Shown here in pieces: positions 17,980-25,505 of a DNA stretch of 36,310 nt. The notes beneath the pieces are model-generated. The model saw nothing but the letters and a program-made list of their open reading frames with translations, ran no database searches and had not been told where the DNA came from. The position numbers and the translations under genes are program-made. Every line of letters begins with the position of its first letter. Within the stretch, counting starts at the first letter, position 1. Source of the stretch: Candidatus Gottesmanbacteria bacterium (GTDB taxonomy: Bacteria; Patescibacteriota; Microgenomatia; UBA10105; UBA927); NCBI GenBank assembly GCA_016218215.1, contig JACREM010000092.1, forward strand, positions 1-36,310, given 5' to 3'.

Positions 17980-18690
17980 ATGAAGCTACCCACTACCCAC
18001 TACCCACTACCCACTATTCCAGAGCACATCGCTATTATCATGGACGGGAATCGTCGGTGGGCACGGGAGCATAACCTTCCGGTGTTGGAAGGACACAGAC
18101 GTGTGACGGATGTGATCCTGGAACCTCTTATAGAATATGCAGCGAAAAAAGGCGTAAAATTTATGACATTTTGGGCGTGGTCTACTGAGAACTGGAAGAG
18201 GGATGAAAAAGAGGTGATGGGGATTATGAAGCTTTTTAAAAATGTCATTACGAGAAGACTTGGTAAGCTTCATGAAAAAGGCGTGAAGGTCAAAGTCATC
18301 GGTGATATATCAAAATTTGATCCGGCTATACGCGAAGGACTTGAGAATGTAGTAGAAAAGACAAAAAATAATACAACTATCACTGTAATTTTTGCTCTTA
18401 ATTACGGAGGTCGGGACGAGATTGTCAGGGCAGCAAATAAAGCTATAAAAGCTGATGACTGTGTGCTGACGACTGAAAGCTTTTCGAAGTTTCTTGATAC
18501 CGCAGGCATTCCGGATCCGGAGATCATTGTCAGGACTGGAGGGGAACAGCGACTCAGCGGATTTTTACCATGGCAATCAGAATATAGTGAGCTGTACTTT
18601 CCATCCTGGTACATGCCGGAATTTACCGAAGAGAAGTTAGACGAGGTATTAGTGGAATACGCGACAAGGAAACGACGATTTGGAAAGTAA
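17980..18690 (+). CDS. uppS: (Di-trans,poly-cis)-undecaprenyl diphosphate synthase
   Basis: PEHIAIIMDGNRRWAREHNLP..GH; FWAWSTENWKR; PEIIVRTGGEQRLSGFLPWQSEYSELYF. Confidence 0.95.
   Translation: MKLPTTHYPLPTIPEHIAIIMDGNRRWAREHNLPVLEGHRRVTDVILEPLIEYAAKKGVKFMTFWAWSTENWKRDEKEVMGIMKLFKNVITRRLGKLHEKGVKVKVIGDISKFDPAIREGLENVVEKTKNNTTITVIFALNYGGRDEIVRAANKAIKADDCVLTTESFSKFLDTAGIPDPEIIVRTGGEQRLSGFLPWQSEYSELYFPSWYMPEFTEEKLDEVLVEYATRKRRFGK
17986..18013 (+). repeat. 4 x 7-bp array CTACCCA x4 at the 5' end of uppS
   Basis: CTACCCA CTACCCA CTACCCA CTACCCA; encodes LPTTHYPLPT. Confidence 0.9.
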
Positions 18691-18692
18691 TA

Positions 18693-19031
18693 TTATTTAA
18701 AGACAGTGTCTATTATAGATAGGCCAAAAATTTTTCCTGCAATCTGTACCACCCAATACGCTGCGAATATGAGGACAAATCCGATGAGCGCATTGGTCAT
18801 GCGCTGTTTTCCTGTTTCAAGTTTTTTTGCATCTCCGGCGCTTGTCAGAAAATCGTAACCTGCAAAAACGAGCATCGCGAGTAGTCCTATGCCAGCGAAA
18901 ATAAAAATAAATTTTATTGCTCCGCCGATAATACCTGCAATATTTGTGAAGAGAAAATTATCAGGACCTTTTAATGATATCTGTCCGTTCGGACCCGGAA
19001 ATTTTAGATTTTGTGCGAGTATTGGTGTCAT
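18693..19031 (-). CDS. VirB2/TrbC pilin-like two-TM protein
   Basis: LVFAGYDFLTSAGDAKKLETGKQRMTNALIGFVLIFAAYWVV. Confidence 0.7.
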   Translation of the reverse strand: MTPILAQNLKFPGPNGQISLKGPDNFLFTNIAGIIGGAIKFIFIFAGIGLLAMLVFAGYDFLTSAGDAKKLETGKQRMTNALIGFVLIFAAYWVVQIAGKIFGLSIIDTVFK

Positions 19032-19038
19032 AGTGATG

Positions 19039-19599
19039 CTAGCCGAATCCTGGAATTCCTAAAATATTTACGCCGATAAACTGAAGGATAAAGACTGAAA
19101 ACACTACAAGAAGTAGTCCTGCGATTGAAGATCCAATCAGTTCTTTTCCGGCGTTGAGTTGTTCTGGGTTTCCGGCACTTGTCATCATCTGAAATCCGCC
19201 GAAAAGTATCATGAGAAATGCTATTCCTCCGGCCAATCCTACGGCTATGCCGAGGAATTTTTCCGCGAATTTTTCTGGGGTTGCCGGAAGACAGCCTGCC
19301 GCCGTCCAAATATTGTTGCCTCCGGCCATACACGACTGGCAAGCTGCTTTTTTATCGTCTGTGAAGTCGCATATGAGTGCGTTTCTTGAAGTACCACCAG
19401 GAAATGTTTCTCTTGGGCATTCAGAAGTTTGACTGCAGCACCAGGAGATGCTTCCTGAACAGATTGCCGTAAGCGGCCATGTGCAGGATGGTCCTGGCCA
19501 CGCGGGGGTGCACCATGCATACGATTTTGATTGGAATGCAAAAAGAGAAATGAGGATTCCAACAAAAAATAGACCGATAGAACGACCTAATCGATTCAT
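19039..19599 (-). CDS. Secreted Cys-rich N-terminus + VirB2/TrbC pilin-like C-terminus
   Basis: Signal peptide, many Cys (CTPAWPGPSCTWPLTAICSGSISWCCSQTSECP), then ILFGGFQMMTSAGNPEQLNAGKELIGSSIAGLLLVVFSVFIL. Confidence 0.65.
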   Translation of the reverse strand: MNRLGRSIGLFFVGILISLFAFQSKSYAWCTPAWPGPSCTWPLTAICSGSISWCCSQTSECPRETFPGGTSRNALICDFTDDKKAACQSCMAGGNNIWTAAGCLPATPEKFAEKFLGIAVGLAGGIAFLMILFGGFQMMTSAGNPEQLNAGKELIGSSIAGLLLVVFSVFILQFIGVNILGIPGFG

Positions 19600-19667
19600 A
19601 TTCTAAGTGTACCAGAGAGGATGAAAAAATAAAAGGCGCGCGATAGCGCGTGGTAGAATAAAATGAA

Positions 19668-21452
19668 ATGAAAAAAGTCTCTTTCTATTTATCTCGTGTG
19701 TCGGGATCCAGTTTCGCAGGATTTATTTGTTTATTTGTCTCTTTGTTTATTTGGATATTTCCTGTCTTTGCTCAGTCCTGTGACCCATCCTGCGCAAACG
19801 CTATCGAGTGTCGGGATAAGATCGCAAAGTGTCAGGAGGCATGGAATCAGATGGAAACGGCGAAGAAGCCGCATGTGGACGCTCTGCGGAAGATGGAAAA
19901 CGATATTGCCGCTTTTCAGGCACGGATCAAGATTATAGAGGCAGATACCATACGAAAAGCCCAGTCCATCGCCGATGGGGAAAAAGCCCTATCCGGATTT
20001 TTAGGCCTTGCGGGAGGACGAATCCGCAACATGTATATACGCTCCCGTGCATTTAATCCGCTCATCGAGATATTTACGTCAGATACCCTTGGAAACGCTA
20101 TTCGTAGGCTCGGGTACTCGCAGTCGGTGATAGATGAAGACAAAAAAATGATTGCAAAGACTGCGGTATCGGTAAAAGATTTGGAAGAAAAGAAGAAAAC
20201 TTTGGAAGAAGAGAAAGGATCGCTTGCATATCTAAAAGAGGAAACAGATAAACGGGCGGTGTCTATACGAAAACTTGTCGGTGATGCTAATGCGTATCAA
20301 GGAAAGCTGACGAGTATACTCGCCTCGCTTTCTGCCCAGCAGCAGCAGTTTTTGGCGGCAAAACTTTCAAACTTGAATATCTCAAGAAGCGCAGTCAGCA
20401 TTGGCGCGTGTATAGATGATAGAAACGTCGATCCCGGCTTTAGCCCGCGTTTTGCGCTTTTTACTTTTGGCGTACCAAACAGAATCGGGCTGAATCAATA
20501 CGGGGCAAAAGGAAGAGCGGAGGCTGGACAAAATGCGCGGGATATCCTTTCGGCCTATTACAGTGCTGATTATACGACCGGGTATAACAGCGGGATAAAT
20601 ATTCATGTGAGCGGTAATAATGAATACGGACAGTCGTTTAATGAGAATTGGAACATCGAAGAATACTTAAAACATCTGTATGAGATGCCGTCAAATTGGC
20701 CTACAGAGGCGCTTCGGGCGCAGGTAATCGCGGCACGATCGTATGCACTCTCATATACCAATAACGGATCGGGAAGTATCTGTCCGAGTCAGCAGTGTCA
20801 GGTAGTAAAAAAGGAATTGAATAGTGAATCCTGGCAACAAGCTGTTCGTGATACTTCGGGGGTTGTGCTTACTCGTGGAGGAACGCCTATTAAGGCGTGG
20901 TTTTCTTCGACTCACGGCGGATATTCGTTTACGTCAGGAGATATAGGCTGGAATAGTACAGATTGGACAAAAAGACTGGTCGACGCGACAGGCGGCATCA
21001 GTAGTTTTTCTGATTTATTTAATACGGCATACGACCGCTCCTCTCCCTGGTTTTACTGCGACTGGGGCTCGCGTGCCCAGTACAATAAAACTGCGTGGCT
21101 AAAACCCGAAGAGCTTGCAGATATCGTCAATATTTTGCTTCTTGCAAAACGCGATAGTTCGACGCAAAATCACCTCGTGCAGGTAGATAAACCAAACCCT
21201 GACGGGGCAGAGACGTGGGATGCAGGTCGTGTACGCTCAGAATTAGCAAGCCGAGGGGGAACGCCATATACAACTGTGAGCGATGTATCTATCGGGTGGG
21301 ATCAGGTTACCGGACGGACGACACAGGTCACTGTTTCCGGTAATGCGGGAAGCAATAGCTTTGACGGCAATGAGTTTAAAACATACTTTAATCTGCGTGC
21401 TCCGGCAACCATTCAGATAGTGGGTCCGCTGTACAATGTGGAGAAGAGATAG
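19668..21452 (+). CDS. SpoIID/LytB-domain protein with N-terminal coiled coil
   Basis: GLNQYGAKGRAEAGQNARDILSAYY; WPTEALRAQVIAARSYAL; AWFSSTHGGYS; N-terminal signal peptide and coiled coil. Confidence 0.85.
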   Translation: MKKVSFYLSRVSGSSFAGFICLFVSLFIWIFPVFAQSCDPSCANAIECRDKIAKCQEAWNQMETAKKPHVDALRKMENDIAAFQARIKIIEADTIRKAQSIADGEKALSGFLGLAGGRIRNMYIRSRAFNPLIEIFTSDTLGNAIRRLGYSQSVIDEDKKMIAKTAVSVKDLEEKKKTLEEEKGSLAYLKEETDKRAVSIRKLVGDANAYQGKLTSILASLSAQQQQFLAAKLSNLNISRSAVSIGACIDDRNVDPGFSPRFALFTFGVPNRIGLNQYGAKGRAEAGQNARDILSAYYSADYTTGYNSGINIHVSGNNEYGQSFNENWNIEEYLKHLYEMPSNWPTEALRAQVIAARSYALSYTNNGSGSICPSQQCQVVKKELNSESWQQAVRDTSGVVLTRGGTPIKAWFSSTHGGYSFTSGDIGWNSTDWTKRLVDATGGISSFSDLFNTAYDRSSPWFYCDWGSRAQYNKTAWLKPEELADIVNILLLAKRDSSTQNHLVQVDKPNPDGAETWDAGRVRSELASRGGTPYTTVSDVSIGWDQVTGRTTQVTVSGNAGSNSFDGNEFKTYFNLRAPATIQIVGPLYNVEKR

Positions 21453-21476
21453 CGCGGCCGTGATATAATACTCCAA

Positions 21477-22109
21477 ATGCCAACTCTCTTTGAGGCTAAG
21501 CAAAAAAGCAGTCAGAAGTCAAAAAGGGTTCCTCCGATACCATCGGCAAGCAGCCACGTGCATCCATTTTCCTGTTATGTCGTACGCCCTGATGAACTTC
21601 GTTTTGAGACCCAGGAGCCGGATGAAGACGTCATATTGTTCATGAGGCAGCACCTTGTGACGAATGTTCCGTGGGTTATACTAAGTATAGTTTTAATATT
21701 GGCTCCATCTGTCATTATTCCATTTTTGTTTACGTTTCTTCACCTCCCGATTCCCGTTCCGGCAAGCTATATTGTAATAGGCACGCTTTTTTGGTATTTG
21801 GCGACAGCAGGGTTTATTATCGTAAATTTTCTTCAGTGGTATTTTAATATTTATATAGTCACAAATCATAGAATAGTTGATATAGATTTTGTTCAGCTTT
21901 TGTTTAAACGATTTTCCGAAGCGAGACTTTCTAAAATTCAGGATGTTTCGTACGAAACGAGCGGTGTATTTGCTGCTGTCTTTAATTTTGGCGATGTGCA
22001 TATACAGACCGCGGGAGAGATGCCGGAGTTTGAATTTGCCTCTGTGCCAAATCCGGATAAAGTGGTGACAACCATAAGCGAACTTGTGAAGCAGGAGGAG
22101 GGGCTATGA
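21477..22109 (+). CDS. Bacterial PH-domain (YdbS-like) membrane protein
   Basis: Two TM segments then NIYIVTNHRIVDIDFVQLLFKRFSEARLSKIQDVSYETSG. Confidence 0.75.
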   Translation: MPTLFEAKQKSSQKSKRVPPIPSASSHVHPFSCYVVRPDELRFETQEPDEDVILFMRQHLVTNVPWVILSIVLILAPSVIIPFLFTFLHLPIPVPASYIVIGTLFWYLATAGFIIVNFLQWYFNIYIVTNHRIVDIDFVQLLFKRFSEARLSKIQDVSYETSGVFAAVFNFGDVHIQTAGEMPEFEFASVPNPDKVVTTISELVKQEEGL

Positions 22110-22330
22110 ACGGCGCCAGTACCATTCTCCCGGCTGCATTTTTTGGGCTTAAGATTTTGACACTCATTGGCTTGTCTCTTTACGCTATTTTTGCATTTGT
22201 CGTATTTCGTCAGGAACAGCTGATGGCAAGCGTGTTAGATGAGGCGTTTGAGCCAATGTTAAAAATCATTGTCGTAGTTCATTTTCTTTTTAGTCTCGGA
22301 CTTTTCTTTTTAGCTACCGTAATCCTCTGA
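22106..22330 (+). CDS. Small two-TM membrane protein
   Basis: Overlaps the upstream ORF by 4 nt; two hydrophobic segments. Confidence 0.6.
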   Translation: MNGASTILPAAFFGLKILTLIGLSLYAIFAFVVFRQEQLMASVLDEAFEPMLKIIVVVHFLFSLGLFFLATVIL

Positions 22331-22376
22331 AAAAATATTTCGATTTTTTTCTCATTATCGTGATACCATAGGGGTA

Positions 22377-24212
22377 ATGAAGGATATCCGTATAATAGCT
22401 CGCCCTGTTGTTGGCAGTGCCACCGCCGATCAGTGGGGACAGGCGCTTTTGTCTCAAAATGTGTATGGCGTCATTGAAATTCAAAGCGACGAGGCGATGA
22501 AGCGCGGAATTGAGATATTGTCACTTCTGGATAGACGATTACAGGGTGTTCCGTCAGATCCAGGCGCTATTTCTCTTATTATCCAAGAGATCGTTGATGA
22601 GACCGTTGTGTCCTTGGTGCTTCTGGTTGTAAAAGAGTCGGTTGCTTCTATGGTCTGTTATGGAAAAGGCGCGCTGTATCTACGGCGAAATACTCACTTT
22701 GCGCCTATTCTCTCCGGCCCTGGTGCAATTTGCGGGAAAATCGAAGATGGCGATGTGTGTCTGTTGTTGACAAACGGTGCATCAGCTGTATTTCCCAGGT
22801 CTCGTGTTGTTTCTTTGGTAGACGGATCAATTTATTCAGTCATTGCTGAACGGATGATACTTTCCTGGCATCAGGAGGGGGGCGGCTTGGGGGGTGCGGC
22901 ACTTGTACTGGGAGTAATTTCAGGGGATGGGTCCGAAGACAGAGGCGATGGAAACACTCCCGCGATGGAGGCGGGAAGCGTTTCTGAAGACTTTGGTTCT
23001 ACAAAGATCGAGATGACGCAAAAAAAACGATTCACAGATGCACTCATCCCGTTATTTAAAAGCATTTTTCGGGATATTCGCCTTCGGTTCGTTGCACTCC
23101 CCTTGAGTAGTCGAAAACGCGTCATTCTTGCGACTGTTCTGTCTTTATTATTTTTGTTTAGTGTTGGTATTGGGCTCAGGCGTCAGATGACGGACCAACG
23201 ATTTCAAGAAACGACAAAGCGTATGCAGGACGCGAAACGTACCTTTGAAGAAGGCGTTGCGCTTGCAGAGGTCAATCCCCCAAAGGGAAGAGACGAACTG
23301 CTAAAAGCGAAAGAATCTATCACTCTTGCCCTCTCTTCCGCTCGTCCCCGTTCGAAAGAATTTATGGACAGCACCGAGCTTTCGCGTCAGATCGAAGAGG
23401 CTATCCTTGGCGCGTCCCATACATATGCTATCGAGCCGGCACTTTTTTACGACGCGTCACTTCTACGAGGTGACGGTGAGATAAGCACTTTTTCTCTGGA
23501 GGGTGATGTGGCACTTTTGCTTGATATAAAGGCAAAATCTCTCATGACGCTTTCTTTATCATCAAAAAGTGCACAGATTTTAGCTGGTGGTCAGGCACTT
23601 TCGGCAGGCTTGCTTGTTGCGCGTCATGGTGACAGTGGATACATATTCTCTCCGGACGCGATTGCCGTAATTGATCTAAAAACAAAAGCGATAACACAGG
23701 GTATCATAAAAAAAACTGAAGATTGGGGAACGATCGTATCCATGACTTCGTATGGTGGAAATATCTATCTTTTGGACTCACAAAAAGGGAGAATCTGGAA
23801 ATATGTTGCCACTGACACTGGTTTTTCAGAGATCCGCGAGTACCTCAACCCTGACACCTTGCCGGATTTTTCCGGGGCGCTTGGTATAGCAATAGACGGA
23901 TCAGTGTGGGTAGGGACGAACACCGGCGGCATATTTCGATTTACCCAAGGGAAAGAAAATACGTTTACCCCACAGGGAGTTGACCCGAAGTTTTCTGGGC
24001 AGATACGAGTGTATACCAATGATGATCTTAAGCGAGTGTATGTCCTTGATGCTTCTCAGAAGCGAGTGGTTGTGCTTGAAAAAGACGGGGTGTATGCAGC
24101 GCAGTATGAATGGAAAACGTCGCTGTCTCCGGTAGATATGGCAGTCTCAGAAGAACAGCGCAAGATTCTCCTCCTTTCAGATGGTAAAATATTTTCCGTT
24201 GACCTTCGATAA
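22377..24212 (+). CDS. PP2C-like domain + TM + beta-propeller-like C-terminal domain protein
   Basis: N-term resembles degenerate PP2C-type phosphatase; TM RVILATVLSLLFLFSVGIGL; propeller-like repeats in the C-term. Confidence 0.55.
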   Translation: MKDIRIIARPVVGSATADQWGQALLSQNVYGVIEIQSDEAMKRGIEILSLLDRRLQGVPSDPGAISLIIQEIVDETVVSLVLLVVKESVASMVCYGKGALYLRRNTHFAPILSGPGAICGKIEDGDVCLLLTNGASAVFPRSRVVSLVDGSIYSVIAERMILSWHQEGGGLGGAALVLGVISGDGSEDRGDGNTPAMEAGSVSEDFGSTKIEMTQKKRFTDALIPLFKSIFRDIRLRFVALPLSSRKRVILATVLSLLFLFSVGIGLRRQMTDQRFQETTKRMQDAKRTFEEGVALAEVNPPKGRDELLKAKESITLALSSARPRSKEFMDSTELSRQIEEAILGASHTYAIEPALFYDASLLRGDGEISTFSLEGDVALLLDIKAKSLMTLSLSSKSAQILAGGQALSAGLLVARHGDSGYIFSPDAIAVIDLKTKAITQGIIKKTEDWGTIVSMTSYGGNIYLLDSQKGRIWKYVATDTGFSEIREYLNPDTLPDFSGALGIAIDGSVWVGTNTGGIFRFTQGKENTFTPQGVDPKFSGQIRVYTNDDLKRVYVLDASQKRVVVLEKDGVYAAQYEWKTSLSPVDMAVSEEQRKILLLSDGKIFSVDLR

Positions 24213-24221
24213 GGAGAAGCC

Positions 24222-24668
24222 ATGAAACATATAACCAATAGTAAAGCATTGTATGATTACTCAATCCTTGAACATTTTGAAGCAGGGGTGGAGCTTCGTG
24301 GGCATGAGGTAAAGTCCATTCGATCGGGGCACGCAAAGCTTGAAGGCTCGTACGTGAAGATTATCGGCGGGGAGGCATTTCTCGTAAATGCACAGATTTT
24401 TCCGTACGTGTTGTCGCGGCCAGAGATCGCCGACCCTCTTCGTACGAGAAAACTTCTTTTTCACAAACAGGAACTCGTTCGACTTCAAAGCAAGCTCGAT
24501 GGAGCCGGTTTGACGCTTGTAGCGCTATCCTGGTATACTAAAGGCCCCAGAATTAAGCTTGACGTCGGCCTTGCACGCGGAAAAAAACAGTATGAGAAGC
24601 GGGAAGTGATAAAAAAGCGCGACGAGGTCAGAGATCTCGAAAAGCAGTTTCGGGGAAAGGTAAAATAG
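24222..24668 (+). CDS. smpB: SsrA-binding protein
   Basis: NSKALYDYSILEHFEAGVELRGHEVKSIRSGHAKLEGSYVKIIGGEAFLVNAQI; GKKQYEKREVIKKRD. Confidence 0.97.
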   Translation: MKHITNSKALYDYSILEHFEAGVELRGHEVKSIRSGHAKLEGSYVKIIGGEAFLVNAQIFPYVLSRPEIADPLRTRKLLFHKQELVRLQSKLDGAGLTLVALSWYTKGPRIKLDVGLARGKKQYEKREVIKKRDEVRDLEKQFRGKVK

Positions 24669-24706
24669 GAGATTAATTGGGGTTTACCCCGAGGAGTCTT
24701 CGACGA

Positions 24707-25136
24707 GGGGATGAATTGATTCGACGAAGCATGTACATTAAAAACTGCAAGCCGGCGATGACAAAAGAGCCGTTTACCCTGAGAGTAATCGAAGGGCAAA
24801 AATTTTGTCAAAACTATCTGCTGATAAAACAGTAGAACTTTTGGAAGAAAAGCTTGCTCTTCTTGAGCAAAAACTTGCTTTCAGAAATTCCCGAGCTTTT
24901 GCATTCGCACGAGCATAAGGAATCATCTTTCGTAATTTTTTCTCGGTGAAATGCGGAAGGTGGAAAAACAGCCGAGGCGTCAGGAATCTATTGATCGGTA
25001 GATTTCGGAGTATTTAGGTCGAACCTCTTTACTTTTTTTGTCAATTTTTAGGGTAAAGAGTTACCAAATTGACTACGCTTGTAGACGTTTTTCGTGTATT
25101 TCTTCGGACCCGGGCTCACTCCCCGGCATCTCCACC
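24707..25136 (+). ncRNA. ssrA: Transfer-messenger RNA (tmRNA)
   Basis: Starts 39 nt after smpB. 5' GGGGATGAATTGATTCGACGA pairs with 3' CATCTCC (7 bp, one G-T); 3' TTCGGACCCGGGCTCACTCCCCGGCATCTCCACC aligns base-for-base in length with the E. coli tmRNA end TTCGGACGCGGGTTCAACTCCCGCCAGCTCCACC; internal tag ORF 24796..24918. Confidence 0.88.
24796..24918 (+). other. Predicted tmRNA tag reading frame (40 aa + TAA)
   Basis: GCA resume codon; AKILSKLSADKTVELLEEKLALLEQKLAFRNSRAFAFARA*. Confidence 0.65.
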
Positions 25137-25168
25137 CCGTCAAACGGGGTAGTCGCGTTTGACGCGAC
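25134..25168 (+). repeat. 35-nt double hairpin, copy 1: ACCCCG-TCAAA-CGGGGT A GTCGCG-TTTGA-CGCGAC
   Basis: Two perfect 6-bp stems with complementary loops; begins at the tmRNA discriminator base; homologous copy at 36001..36035. Confidence 0.9.
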
Positions 25169-25188
25169 ACCTCTGAAATATATTGAAT

Positions 25189-25505
25189 ATGTTAGAAACG
25201 TCAGACGTTTCTCCTGTTTTAAACAAACCACGGTTTTATGTATATGTTCTTTACAGTTTTTTGATAAAGGATTGTATATAGGGTTTACGAAAGATTTAAA
25301 ACAGAGGCTTTTGCAACATTCAAAGAGACAAGTGGCTTCGACAAAAATTCGCGCGCCTTTTCTTCTTATTCACTACGAATATTTTATAAATCAAAAAGAC
25401 GCGAAAGCAAGAGAAGTATTTCTTAAAAGTGGATACGGAAGGGATCAATTGAAAAATATTATTAAAAATACTTTCTCTTTTATAAACAGTCATGCATCTT
25501 CTTGA
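25189..25505 (+). pseudogene. GIY-YIG nuclease-like gene split by a -1 frameshift at T_TTT_TTG (25257-25263)
   Basis: Frame from ATG 25189: MLETSDVSPVLNKPRFYVYVLYSF, then stop at 25279; the -1 frame continues FDKGLYIGFTKDLKQRLLQH...AREVFLKSGYGRDQLKNI. Could be pseudogene, sequencing error or programmed frameshift. Confidence 0.75.

Noticed and set aside
10901-18013. Heptamer arrays as CRISPR
   Set aside because: Units are 7 bp with no spacers and no cas genes are present in the window.
19635-19655. GGCGCGCGATAGCGCGTGG hairpin upstream of the SpoIID gene
   Set aside because: Short 5-bp stem without a T run; likely just a local GC hairpin, no other copy noticed.
24485-24811. Antisense ORF of 108 aa overlapping smpB and tmRNA
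   Set aside because: Low-complexity translation with no domain; overlaps two well-supported genes.
25038-25505. ORF 25038..25505 as a single full-length GIY-YIG protein
   Set aside because: Its first ~50 codons lie in the tmRNA 3' domain and the double hairpin; the GIY half of the domain is in another frame starting at ATG 25189.
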